The notes under the pieces: model-generated
Told to the model about the DNA's origin: nothing
What the model saw: the letters and a program-made list of their open reading frames with translations, nothing else
The model's database searches: none
In this document: piece after piece, positions 1-8,068 of the stretch
Layout: every line of letters starts with the position of its first letter
Position numbering within the stretch: position 1 is the stretch's first letter
DNA from: Nonomuraea guangzhouensis
GTDB taxonomy: Bacteria; Actinomycetota; Actinomycetes; Streptosporangiales; Streptosporangiaceae
DNA: 64,000 bases
Assembly (NCBI RefSeq): GCF_019396345.1
Contig: NZ_JAHKRM010000003.1
Coordinates: 372,001-436,000 of the forward strand
Reading direction: 5' to 3'
Made by a program: the position numbers and the translations under genes

Positions 1-2
1 CC

Positions 3-1235
3 GGCCCGCTGATGCTGATCGCCGCGCGTACGCTGCTGGGCGTGGCCGGCGCGACCCTGGCGCCGTCCACCCTCGCCTTGATCACCAACATGTTCCGCGA
101 CGAACGCCGGCGCGGGCAGGCCATCGCGATCTGGGCGACCTGCCAGTTCACCGGCGGCGCACTCGGCCCCGTACTCGCCGGATTCCTGCTCGAACACTTC
201 TGGTGGGGATCGGTGTTCCTGGCCGCCGTACCGGCGATGGCGTTGCTGCTGCTCGCCGGGCCGTTCCTGCTGCCGGAGTTCCGCAGCGACCAGGCCGGCC
301 GGCTGGACCTGGCCAGCGTCGGGCTGTCGCTCGTGTCGGTCCTTCTGATGGTCTACGGCATCAAGCAACTGACCGTCGAGAGCGCGCCGGTCGTCCCGGC
401 CGCTGCCCTCGTCGCCGGTGCGGCGATCGGATTCGTCTTCGTACGCCGGCAGTTGCGGCTGGAGACACCGCTGCTGGACCTGCGCCTGTTCCGCAACCGC
501 CCGTTCACAGCGGTAGTCGTCGCGCTGGTCTTCGCCGGCATCGCCATGGCCGGCACGGGTTTGTTGGTGACCCAGTACCTGCAGAGCGTGCTGGGCTTTT
601 CGCCGGTCGCGTCGGCGGTGCTGTTCGCACCCATGGGCCTGGGTGTGGCGGCCGGCACCATGGCCGCGCCGACGCTGGCCAGGCGGATGAAGCAGACGAC
701 CGCGATCGCCGGCGGGCTGGTGGGGTCGGCGCTGGGCGGCCTGCTGCTGGTCGCCGTCGACGTCGAGGGTGCGATCGCCCTGCCGCTGGTGATGATCGGC
801 ATCACCGTACTGGCGCTGGGCACCGGCCCGCTGTTCGCGCTGGGCACCGGTCTGGTTGTCGGCTCCGTACCGCCGGAGCGGGCCGGCTCGGCGGCGTCGA
901 TGTCGGAAACCGGCAATTATTTCGGCGGTTCGTTGGGCTTCGCGCTGTTCGGGGTGGTGGCCGCGGTGGTCTACCGCAGCGGGATGGCCGGCAGATCACT
1001 CGCTGGCACGTCCGACTCGCTGGCGGGCGCGATCGCCGCCAGCCAGCGCCTTCCCGCCGACCAAGGCGCTGAGCTGCTGCACGCCGCCCGGGAGGCGTTC
1101 ACCGCCAGCCTGCACGTCACCGGCGTCGTCGCCGCGATCATCTTCGCCGGGCTGGCCGTGCTGGTCCTGATCCTGCGCCCGGCAACCCGGATCACCCCGG
1201 CCGCAATGCCTGACTTCGAGGCGACTCACTCATAG
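3..1235 (+). CDS. MFS transporter, DHA2/EmrB-QacA type (5' end missing)
   Basis: This is the C-terminal part of a drug:H+ antiporter of the 14-helix DHA2 group. The reading frame is already open at the left edge, so the first helices and the true start lie outside the window. About 410 residues are visible with roughly ten hydrophobic segments. The early stretch R-T-L-L-G-V-A-G-A followed by the P-S-T-L-A-L-I cluster matches the conserved motif C region of these exporters. The tail after the last helix is short and polar. It probably exports a small amphipathic compound; the substrate cannot be told from sequence. No regulator is visible beside it on this side. Confidence 0.85.
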   Translation, partial: GPLMLIAARTLLGVAGATLAPSTLALITNMFRDERRRGQAIAIWATCQFTGGALGPVLAGFLLEHFWWGSVFLAAVPAMALLLLAGPFLLPEFRSDQAGRLDLASVGLSLVSVLLMVYGIKQLTVESAPVVPAAALVAGAAIGFVFVRRQLRLETPLLDLRLFRNRPFTAVVVALVFAGIAMAGTGLLVTQYLQSVLGFSPVASAVLFAPMGLGVAAGTMAAPTLARRMKQTTAIAGGLVGSALGGLLLVAVDVEGAIALPLVMIGITVLALGTGPLFALGTGLVVGSVPPERAGSAASMSETGNYFGGSLGFALFGVVAAVVYRSGMAGRSLAGTSDSLAGAIAASQRLPADQGAELLHAAREAFTASLHVTGVVAAIIFAGLAVLVLILRPATRITPAAMPDFEATHS

Positions 1236-1481
1236 CTGGCACCCTGCCGAGGCCGACGTTGTGGCTGCCTGCGCTCATTCGCCCGGCGCGTGCTGTCCGT
1301 TCGCTGTCGCCGTTGAAATTTTCACGGCCGCCCAGCCGCCCAGCATGAGGACGAGACCTCCTCCCCGCCCGTGACCTGGGCCAACTCGCCACCTCCCGGT
1401 GAGGTTGCCGCGCTGCGGCTGGTCTCGTCGCACCAGGGCTTCCCGCACTCGGCGGTGCGTGCTTAGCTTCGCTCGTCCACC

Positions 1482-1495
1482 GGAAAGCGCTTACC
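1482..1495. promoter_or_regulatory. LacI-type operator candidate upstream of pectate lyase
   Basis: The 14-mer GGAAAGCGCTTACC is a near-perfect palindrome (6 of 7 positions per half match) centred on CG. This is the layout expected of LacI/CcpA-family operators controlling polysaccharide-degradation genes in actinomycetes. It ends 19 bases before the ATG of the pectate lyase, so a bound repressor would block the promoter or early elongation. No LacI-family gene is visible in the window, so the regulator would act from elsewhere. Confidence 0.5.
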
Positions 1496-1514
1496 AAGCC
1501 CATGGAGACGAAAG

Positions 1515-3065
1515 ATGCGCCTAAAAGCCGTCATCGCGTGCGCCAGCCTGTTAGCCAGCGGACTAGTCGGACTGTCCCCATCCGCCGCCAATGCCGCGAC
1601 CACGCGGTACGAGGCCGAGACCTCGCCCGCGGTCTGCACCGGCACGATCGACTCCAACTGGGCCGGCTACTCCGGCAGCGGCTTCTGCAACGGCACCAAC
1701 GCCGCGAACGCCTACGCCCAGTTCACGGTGAACGCCTCGGCGGCAGGCACGGCGACGCTGGGAGCACGGTTCGCCAACGGCACCACCACCACCCGTCCCA
1801 CCAGCCTGATCGTCAACGGTACGACCACGCAGTCGCCGTCATTCGAAGGCACGGGCACCTGGGACACCTGGGTCACCAAGACGTTGACCATCAACGTCAA
1901 CGCGGGCACCAACACGATCCGCTTCAACCCCACCGGCAGCACCGGCCTGCCGAACCTCGACTACCTCGACTTCACAACAGGCAGCACACAACCCCCAGGC
2001 GACACCCTGTACGCATCCCCGAACGGCAGCGCGAGCGCCCCCGGAACGGAATCGAGCCCCACCACCCTCGCCTCAGCGATCACCCGCATCACCGCCGGCG
2101 GGACGATCTACGCCCGCGGCGGCACCTACAGCCTCTCCCAGACGCTCACCATCGCAGCGGGCAACAACGGCACCTCCAGCGCCCGCAAGAAACTGTCCGC
2201 CTACCCAGGTGAGACCCCAGTACTGAACTTCTCCGCCATGAGCGAGGACTCGGCCAACCGCGGGCTTGCCCTGAACGGGTCGTTCTGGCACCTGTACGGC
2301 ATCGTCGTCGAGCGTGCCGGCGACAACGGCATCTTCGTCGGCGGCAGCAACAACATCATCGAGCGCACGGTGACGCGCTTCAACCGTGACTCGGGCCTGC
2401 AGATCTCCCGGATCGCCTCTGACACCCCCCACGACCAGTGGCCGGCCAACAACCTCGTCCTGAGCGCGGAGTCGCACGACAACGCCGACTCCGACGGCGA
2501 GGACGCCGACGGCTTCGCCGCCAAGCTCACCTCCGGCCCCGGGAACGTCTTCCGCTACGCCGTCTCCCACAACAACATCGACGACGGCTGGGACCTCTAC
2601 ACCAAGACGGACACGGGCCCCATCGGCGCGGTGACCATCGAGGACTCCCTCTCGTACGGCAACGGCACTCTCAGCAACGGCACCCAGAACGGAAACGGCG
2701 ACCGCAACGGCTACAAGCTCGGCGGCGAGGACATCGGCGTCAACCACGTCATCCGCCGCAATATCGCGTACCGCAACGGCAAGCACGGCTTCACCTACAA
2801 CCGCAACCTCGGCACGATGTCGATCTCGAACAACGTCAGCATCGACAACACCGAGCGCAACTACTCGTTCGACGGCGGCACCTCGGTGTTCCGGAACAAC
2901 GTCTCGTGCCGCAGCAGCAGCGGCACGAACGACCGGATCGTCGGCGACGCCGACAGCTCGAACCAGTTCTGGTCCGGCTCGAACGGCTCCCGATGCTCCT
3001 CCTACACCGGCTCCCTGCACTGGTCCTTCGCCGCGGACGGCCACCTCGTCGTGACCTTCGGCTAG
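1515..3065 (+). CDS. Secreted pectate lyase, PL9-type, with N-terminal CBM35-like module
   Basis: Predicted extracellular polygalacturonate lyase that cuts pectin by Ca2+-dependent beta-elimination. Residues 1-28 form a Sec signal peptide ending A-N-A-A. Residues 30-155 look like a CBM35/CBM6 beta-sandwich (Y-E-A-E-T start, L-D-Y-L-D-F end). From about 165 on is a right-handed parallel beta-helix. The PL9 calcium site can be placed: D332 (in D-G-F-A-A-K) and D356, D357, D360 (in D-D-G-W-D) keep the spacing of Asp209/233/234/237 of the Dickeya PL9 enzyme. K401 in N-G-Y-K-L-G-G fits the catalytic lysine. The start is set by GGAG seven bases before the ATG. It sits alone with a LacI-like operator just upstream, which suggests pectin- or sugar-induced expression. 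Confidence 0.88.
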   Translation: MRLKAVIACASLLASGLVGLSPSAANAATTRYEAETSPAVCTGTIDSNWAGYSGSGFCNGTNAANAYAQFTVNASAAGTATLGARFANGTTTTRPTSLIVNGTTTQSPSFEGTGTWDTWVTKTLTINVNAGTNTIRFNPTGSTGLPNLDYLDFTTGSTQPPGDTLYASPNGSASAPGTESSPTTLASAITRITAGGTIYARGGTYSLSQTLTIAAGNNGTSSARKKLSAYPGETPVLNFSAMSEDSANRGLALNGSFWHLYGIVVERAGDNGIFVGGSNNIIERTVTRFNRDSGLQISRIASDTPHDQWPANNLVLSAESHDNADSDGEDADGFAAKLTSGPGNVFRYAVSHNNIDDGWDLYTKTDTGPIGAVTIEDSLSYGNGTLSNGTQNGNGDRNGYKLGGEDIGVNHVIRRNIAYRNGKHGFTYNRNLGTMSISNNVSIDNTERNYSFDGGTSVFRNNVSCRSSSGTNDRIVGDADSSNQFWSGSNGSRCSSYTGSLHWSFAADGHLVVTFG

Positions 3066-3160
3066 CCCGCCAACGCCGTGACCGAGTCATCCCGACTCCG
3101 CCCCGCGTCGAAGAGGATGAAGAAAGGAAATTCGCCAACCGACAGCCGAAGGGAACTCGC

Positions 3161-3274
3161 ATGCGTACTGCCATCAGATTCGTGATCATGCTCGCAGTGG
3201 CGCTGGTCACCGTCGCAGCCGTACAGGCCGCAGCCTCCGCCGCCACGGCCGTCGAGTACGCGCTCATCTTCTAG
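3161..3274 (+). CDS. Small putative secreted peptide, 37 aa
   Basis: A 37-codon frame with a strong Shine-Dalgarno region (GAAGGGA about 6 bases before ATG). It encodes two arginines, then a hydrophobic core (IMLAVALVTVAAVQAA) and A-S-A-A-T-A, which looks like a signal-peptidase site. Only about ten residues would remain after cleavage. It lies 95 bases after the pectate lyase on the same strand and may be co-transcribed. It could be a decayed remnant of a longer secreted protein. No family is recognised. Confidence 0.4.
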   Translation: MRTAIRFVIMLAVALVTVAAVQAAASAATAVEYALIF

Positions 3275-3366
3275 GTGGATCGAGGCCGGTTTGGTGCGTG
3301 CGACCCTGTTGGGCCGCACGCACCTCATCCGGCCACAGGAGCCGGACCAGGTTACTTTCGCTATTT

Positions 3367-3386
3367 TAGGTCGACTGACCTATAGT
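3367..3386 (+). promoter_or_regulatory. Promoter with palindromic TetR operator
   Basis: TAGGTCGACTGACCTA (3367-3382) is a perfect inverted repeat with 6-base arms and a 4-base centre. TATAGT (3381-3386) is a good -10 box overlapping the right arm. Transcription would start about 7 bases on, at or very near the ATG at 3394, giving a leaderless mRNA. A repressor on the palindrome would occlude the -10 box. The TetR encoded two genes on is the natural candidate. Confidence 0.6.
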
Positions 3387-3393
3387 GCGTGTC

Positions 3394-4476
3394 ATGAGCG
3401 ATAGGTTGCGCCTTGATGAGACAGGCCCGGTGCTGGTTGTCGGCGGCTACGGAACCGTGGGAGCGGAACTCTCCACGATGGCGGCCCAGCGATGGCCGTT
3501 GCTGCTGACCGGCCGGTCACCCGAGCGAGGCGCGACTCTGGCCGACCGTCTGAGGGCTGAAGTGCGACGCTGGGACCTGGCCGACCCAACGGGATTCTCG
3601 GCCTCGGTACGGGCAGTGGTCAGCGCCGTCAACGACCCCGACGACCGAGTGCTGCGCGCCGCACTCGCGGGGGGCGTGCCGTACGTCGACATCACCCGAT
3701 GGACTGCCCGGCTACAACGGGCCGCGACCGTGGCGACGCTGGCACACCCCAGCGCGCCCGTCCTGCTGTCGTCGGGATGGATGGGCGGGGTGGTCAACCT
3801 GGTGGCCGCCGCGCTGGCGGCCGCACTCGGTGGCGCCGACCAAGCGGAAGTGGCCATCCGCTGGGACCTGGCCGACCAGGCCGGAGCCGACTCGGTGGAA
3901 TTCATGGACCGCCTCGGCCTGGACTACGAGGTGGTCGAGAACGGCCGCAGGCGGCTGGTCATGCCCCTCAGTGACACCCGCCGCGTGCGGATCGGTGACA
4001 CGCTGACCCGCGTGGCCCGCATCGACACTCCCGAGCAGTTCACCCTGCCTCTCACCCTGGGAGTCACCACCGCGACCACCCGGATCGGATTCAGCTCCAC
4101 CGCCACCACCTCCGCGCTGCTGGCCGCCAAACGCACTGGCCTGTTCCGCTGGGGGCGCGGAGATCGCTTCACTGCCCTGCGCCGGACCCTGCTGTACTCC
4201 CCCGGAGACGGTGGCACCGCACAGGTGCGCATCGACGTCACCCGAGGTGATCAAACGGCGGCGGTCACCATCAGCGACCCCCACGGCCAAAGCCACCTCA
4301 CCGCGGTCGGCGCGCTCGCGGGCCTGCACCGTGTGCTGGGCCTCGATGGCGCCCCCGCCCCTCAGGGCGTGGTCTTCCCCGAGATGACCCCGCGAGCCGC
4401 GCAGGTTCCCGAATTCCTCCAGAGCATGGGCGTCGTACTCCTGCGCCACCCCGGCCATGAGGCGCGAGCGGCATGA
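3394..4476 (+). CDS. Saccharopine dehydrogenase-like NAD(P)-binding oxidoreductase
   Basis: A 360-residue protein whose N-terminus is a Rossmann nucleotide-binding motif (V-L-V-V-G-G-Y-G-T-V-G, about residues 12-22). A saccharopine dehydrogenase-like middle domain follows (S-A-V-N-D-P-D-D and P-Y-V-D-I-T-R). The substrate is not evident; this superfamily contains many uncharacterised reductases. A GTG nine bases upstream is in frame, but the -10 box overlaps that GTG, so the ATG at 3394 is preferred, giving a leaderless transcript. It overlaps the following TetR gene by four bases (ATGA), so the two form an operon that is probably autoregulated through the palindrome at 3367-3382. Confidence 0.72.
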   Translation: MSDRLRLDETGPVLVVGGYGTVGAELSTMAAQRWPLLLTGRSPERGATLADRLRAEVRRWDLADPTGFSASVRAVVSAVNDPDDRVLRAALAGGVPYVDITRWTARLQRAATVATLAHPSAPVLLSSGWMGGVVNLVAAALAAALGGADQAEVAIRWDLADQAGADSVEFMDRLGLDYEVVENGRRRLVMPLSDTRRVRIGDTLTRVARIDTPEQFTLPLTLGVTTATTRIGFSSTATTSALLAAKRTGLFRWGRGDRFTALRRTLLYSPGDGGTAQVRIDVTRGDQTAAVTISDPHGQSHLTAVGALAGLHRVLGLDGAPAPQGVVFPEMTPRAAQVPEFLQSMGVVLLRHPGHEARAA

Positions 4477-5084
4477 CAACCCCCGGGTCCCTTACCGCTA
4501 AGGGGGACGACCGACGACAAGCCCTGTTGCAGGCCGCCGAGCGCATCCTGATCGATCAGGGCAACGCTCGACTCTCGATGCGGTCCGTAGCCGCAGGTGC
4601 CGGGGTGCGGTTGGGTCATCTGCAGTACTACTTCCCCAGCCGCGCCGCCTTGATCCAAGCGGTGCTGGCCCGTGCCCTGGAGCACTCATTGGGCCGGCTC
4701 GCCCAGCTCACCCGCGCCCCGGCCGACGGACCCCTGGACAACGACCCAACCGAATTGGTCACCACCCTGCTGGCCGAACACACCGACCCGCGGCTGACCC
4801 AGCTGTTCACCGAGATCTGGGCCCTGGCCGCCCGTGACCCTGACATCGCCTCGGTCACCCGCGCCTTCTACCGGGACTACCTCGACCACGTCGCCTCGCT
4901 CATCGGCCGGATCGACCCCCACCAACCCGAGGATCAGCGCCGCGCGCGGGCGGAAATCCTCGTCATGTTGCTGGAGGGAGCCTCCCTGTTCCGCTCCGGC
5001 ATCACGGGAGACCGCTCCGACTCCACCGACGCGCAGCTGTTGAGGACCGCCCTGGTGTTGCTAGGAGTCAACGAGGCCAACTGA
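4473..5084 (+). CDS. TetR family transcriptional regulator
   Basis: A 203-residue one-component repressor. The N-terminal 60 residues carry the TetR helix-turn-helix: R-Q-A-L-L-Q-A-A-E-R-I-L-I, then S-M-R-S-V-A-A-G-A-G-V, and the recognition helix R-L-G-H-L-Q-Y-Y-F. The rest is an all-helical ligand domain of usual length. Its start overlaps the stop of the oxidoreductase gene (ATGA), so both are made from one mRNA. The perfect palindrome in the operon promoter is its likely operator, which implies autoregulation and an inducer related to the oxidoreductase substrate. Confidence 0.85.
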   Translation: MTTPGSLTAKGDDRRQALLQAAERILIDQGNARLSMRSVAAGAGVRLGHLQYYFPSRAALIQAVLARALEHSLGRLAQLTRAPADGPLDNDPTELVTTLLAEHTDPRLTQLFTEIWALAARDPDIASVTRAFYRDYLDHVASLIGRIDPHQPEDQRRARAEILVMLLEGASLFRSGITGDRSDSTDAQLLRTALVLLGVNEAN

Positions 5085-5208
5085 TCGCGACGATCATCGT
5101 ACGGGTAGGCGGCCCTGGTAGGACGAGCACGACAGTGGCGATCGCGGCCGCGACCACGATGATCACCATTCCGGCGATCGCCACGAGTGCCAAGACTGAG
5201 GTCCGCAT
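5068..5208 (-). CDS. Small single-pass membrane protein, 46 aa
   Basis: A 46-codon frame on the complementary strand with AGGA eight bases before its ATG. Residues 4-31 are almost wholly hydrophobic (VLALVAIAGMVIIVVAAAIA within them), enough for one membrane helix, followed by a short tail P-P-T-R-T-M-I-V-A. Its 3' end overlaps the convergent TetR gene by 17 bases. Hydrophobic miniproteins like this are common in actinomycetes, but no family is recognised. Confidence 0.4.
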   Translation of the reverse strand: MRTSVLALVAIAGMVIIVVAAAIATVVLVLPGPPTRTMIVAISWPR

Positions 5209-5307
5209 GACCAATTCCTAGTGCACGGCCTTCTTTGCCGAGTCGCTTCCGCTGGACGTGGCCGCGCTGCGGCACGCTGGCAGGTAGGGCAGTGAGTAGG
5301 GAGGATC

Positions 5308-5985
5308 ATGCACGATCACGACCACCCCGCTCCCTCACCCGAAGAGCCCCGCCCAACACGGCGCCCGCCGTACGGCCTGCCGCTCCGGAAGCGGCCCCGG
5401 CTCCTCACCGCGTCCGACTCCCTTACCTGGAGAAGGTACTCGACGCCAACCCCGCCGAAGCGATCACTTCTGCGGAAGCGGCTTCATTCGGCCAGGCCGG
5501 CGCTCATTGCCGGCTTCCTGGCTTGCGTAGGCTTCGGCATCTGGTCGGGCGGGTGGCCTACTGACAGCGCCTCACCTCGAACCAATGTCGCCTCGATGCC
5601 GACACCCCGCCAGAGCGTTGCCGAGCGTTCGGCTGTGGTCACCTCGCCGCCGGCATCCACGCCCGCACCTCGGATGCTGTCCTCGGCGACGCCACGTTCA
5701 CGTCCCAAGGTGCCGAAGAGCAAGGCGACATCGTCGGGGAGCCTTCGTCGATCACCGGTCTCGGCTGTGCCGCGCAAGCGTCATCAGCATGTCCCGGCGC
5801 CCCCACCCAGGAAGACCACGATCCCCGTTGATCGTGTTGTGAGGAAGACCAGGAGAGTCGAGCCGAAGGACAGCGAGAGCAAGCCCCCGGTCCCGCCGCT
5901 GGCCGCGAAGTGCGACGAACTGTTCCCGCCTTCCCTCCCGGAGTTCCAGATGCGCAACCAGGCTTGCCATGAGTTGATGGGCTAG
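5308..5985 (+). CDS. Proline/arginine-rich single-pass membrane protein of unknown function
   Basis: A 225-residue protein with GGGAGG six bases before its ATG. Residues 1-70 are Pro/Arg/Lys-rich and probably cytoplasmic. Residues 71-90 (LIAGFLACVGFGIWSGG) form one membrane helix. A long low-complexity Ser/Thr/Pro/Arg linker follows. The protein ends in a compact motif, C-D-E-L-F-P-P-S ... R-N-Q-A-C-H, with two cysteines about 20 residues apart that may form a disulfide outside the membrane. A degraded copy of this tail occurs at 57711-57779. Function is unknown. Confidence 0.6.
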   Translation: MHDHDHPAPSPEEPRPTRRPPYGLPLRKRPRLLTASDSLTWRRYSTPTPPKRSLLRKRLHSARPALIAGFLACVGFGIWSGGWPTDSASPRTNVASMPTPRQSVAERSAVVTSPPASTPAPRMLSSATPRSRPKVPKSKATSSGSLRRSPVSAVPRKRHQHVPAPPPRKTTIPVDRVVRKTRRVEPKDSESKPPVPPLAAKCDELFPPSLPEFQMRNQACHELMG

Positions 5986-6053
5986 CTCTTGCCAGAGAAA
6001 TGACAGAAAAGCACGTCACCATCCGTCCGAACTGATCCTTCGGAGGAGATGAC

Positions 6054-7116
6054 ATGCGCATCACCCATTACGCGGTCGCGGTCGCGCTCGCACTGTCCAT
6101 GCCGGCAGTGGCCCCGGCCCCGGCCTCAGCCGAGACCGCCGACGTGCTGAAACCGTCGGCCCACCCCATCAAGCTACGCAGCACGCCCAGGAAGCTCTCG
6201 GTGACCTACACCTACCAAGGCCAGGAACACACCTTGGACGACTTCCTCACCCGTACGAGGACCAACGGCTTCCTCGTCCTGGACGGCCAGGACATCGTCG
6301 CGGAGCGCTACACCGGCGCGAGCCGTGACACCCGCTTCCAGTCCTGGTCGATGGCCAAGTCATTCACCGCGACCGCCGTCGGCATCGCGCTCAGGGAGAA
6401 GCACATCCGATCGATCGACGACCCCGTGGACAAATATCTGCCTGAGCTGACCGGCTCCGGCTACGCCGGGGTGTCCATTCGCGAGCTGCTGCGTATGTCG
6501 TCCGGCATCGACTGGGACGAGGCCACCGACGCGCCACGCCTGCAGGCCGCGGCCAACAAGGGCTACTCGATCAGCAAGATGGCCGCCCGCCAGAAGCAGG
6601 GCTGGGAGCCCGGCACCCAGTTCGAGTACACCAGCATGAACTCCTTCGTCCTGGCCCGGCTCATCACCAAGACCACCGGAATGCCGCTACCACGACTACG
6701 TCGAGCGCAAGATCTGGCGGCCCGCCGGCATGGAGTCCACGGCGACCGTCGGCAACGACTCGCACGGCGACAGTCTGGGCTACTGCTGCTACTACGCCAC
6801 CGACCGCGATTTCGCCCGCTTCGGCCTGCTCTACCTGCACGGCGGCAAGGCGAACGGCCGCCAGGTCGTCCCGGCCTCCTGGGTCAAGCTGTCCACCAAA
6901 CCGTCGCCGGCCAATCCGCACTATGGCCTGCACTGGTGGCTCGGCGAGGGAGGCGATTTCACGGCGGCCGGGCTAGGTGGCCAGTACATCTACGTCTCAC
7001 CTCAGCAGGGCGTCGTCATCGTCAAGTCGTCCATCGCCGGAGGCGCTCCTGATCAGGAAGAGGCCCTCATCGCGTTCCGCGCCGTGGCGGCCGAGGTGGC
7101 CGAGGGGGCCGCGTGA
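6054..7116 (+). pseudogene. Secreted serine hydrolase (class C beta-lactamase/NylB-like), frameshifted
   Basis: The N-terminal frame (from 6054) has a signal peptide and the SxxK nucleophile motif S99-M-A-K102, with the typical G-I-A-L-R-E-K ... D-D-P-V-D-K-Y-L-P-E-L stretch. At about 6687 the homology jumps to another frame, which gives Y-H-D-Y-V-E-R-K-I-W-R-P-A-G-M-E and runs to the stop at 7116. That part contains the 6-aminohexanoate-dimer-hydrolase-like block F-A-R-F-G-L-L-Y-L and a G-L-G-G-Q in the KTG position. One extra base near GCCGCTAC explains the shift. Both halves remain well conserved, so this is either a very recent mutation or a sequence error. The intact enzyme would be a periplasmic or secreted amidase or esterase. 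The next gene overlaps its stop (GTGA). Confidence 0.7.
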
Positions 7117-7772
7117 GTCTCCGGCTTCTGCGCTTCGTCGTCGCCGCCGGCGTGCTGACGCTCGCGATCGGGCTGGGCGAGCTCGTGGACGGCGACGTCC
7201 GGGCGGGTCTTCCGCTGTTCGTCGTCGGCCTCGTTTTCGCCGGAGTGCCGGCGGGCCTGCTGGTCCGTCGGATGATCGCCGGCTGGATGCCAGATTTCCG
7301 GCCGTCACCGGCGATGGCGGATCCCACGCTACGGCGCAACTTCCGCAGCGTCGCCGTGTTCCTCATCGCCTACAGCGTGCCGTGGTTCCTCGTGGCCGTC
7401 GCGATCCTCGTCTCGGCCTATCGAATCCCACACGACAACGGCAGCAGCGCCGGAGCGATCGTCGCCGTGATGGTCGTCGGATGCTTCATCGCCGGGATAC
7501 CAACGCTGCTCGGCATCCAGTTCCTGCGCTGCGGCCAATTGGTGCTGCACGGAGCCATTGACGGCATCGCGCCCGGCCTGCGGCTCGGCTGGATCGTCGT
7601 CGTCATCGGCGGGCTCGCCACCGTGGGCTCGCTGGCCGACGACCGCCCCGGCTACGGCACGATCGCACTCATCGCCGGCTGCCTGGTCGCCGTCACGCTG
7701 GTCAACAACCTCCGATTGCTCATGCTGAACGCCCGAGTCATCGAGTACGAGCGGGCTGGTCGTTCGAGCTGA
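7113..7772 (+). CDS. Polytopic membrane protein of unknown function
   Basis: A 219-residue protein starting at a GTG that overlaps the serine hydrolase stop by four bases, so it is translationally coupled. Six to seven hydrophobic segments can be counted (two near the N-terminus, two in the middle around Y-S-V-P-W-F-L-V-A-V-A-I-L-V, then three more). The short tail V-I-E-Y-E-R-A-G-R is probably cytoplasmic. No transporter or enzyme motif is recognised. Linkage to an exported hydrolase suggests an envelope role, but this is inference. Confidence 0.65.
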   Translation: MSLRLLRFVVAAGVLTLAIGLGELVDGDVRAGLPLFVVGLVFAGVPAGLLVRRMIAGWMPDFRPSPAMADPTLRRNFRSVAVFLIAYSVPWFLVAVAILVSAYRIPHDNGSSAGAIVAVMVVGCFIAGIPTLLGIQFLRCGQLVLHGAIDGIAPGLRLGWIVVVIGGLATVGSLADDRPGYGTIALIAGCLVAVTLVNNLRLLMLNARVIEYERAGRSS

Positions 7773-7780
7773 ACGCGCAG

Positions 7781-8068
7781 CTACGGGCACGGCCGACGGT
7801 ACGGCAGCCCGGGGAAATGCCGGTCCCATTCGGCCGCGGTGATCGGCGGATGGGCGGTCCGGCAGATCCGCGCGGCCAGGCGCCCCACGTCCGTCTCCCA
7901 CAGCAGCGCCGCCCGGTCGTAACCACCGGTCGCCAGGGTGTGCCCGTCCGGGCTGAACGCGACCGACGACACATGGTCGGAATGGGCCTCCAGCGCGGAG
8001 CGCTCCTGGGGACGGCGGCGGTCGGTGAGGCCCCAGGAGCGCTCCGCGGTGGCGAGGACCAACGTCAT
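7781..8068 (-). pseudogene. C-terminal remnant of a WD40-repeat protein
   Basis: About 95 codons remain. One clear WD40 repeat is visible (H-S-D-H-V-S-S-V-A-F-S-P-D-G-H-T-L-A-T-G-G-Y-D), with part of the repeat before it. It ends with the tail I-C-R-T-A ... I-T-A-A-E-W-D-R-H-F-P-G-L-P-Y that closes many actinobacterial kinase/STAND WD40 proteins. Everything upstream is missing: the frame simply runs into larE, and its first ATG overlaps the larE stop (ATGA). It looks like a recombination scar rather than a working larE partner. Confidence 0.65.

Noticed and set aside
203..1072. A 289-codon rightward frame inside the MFS gene
   Set aside because: Arg/Gly/Pro-rich product typical of an out-of-frame reading of a high-G+C gene; the MFS frame is clearly the real one.
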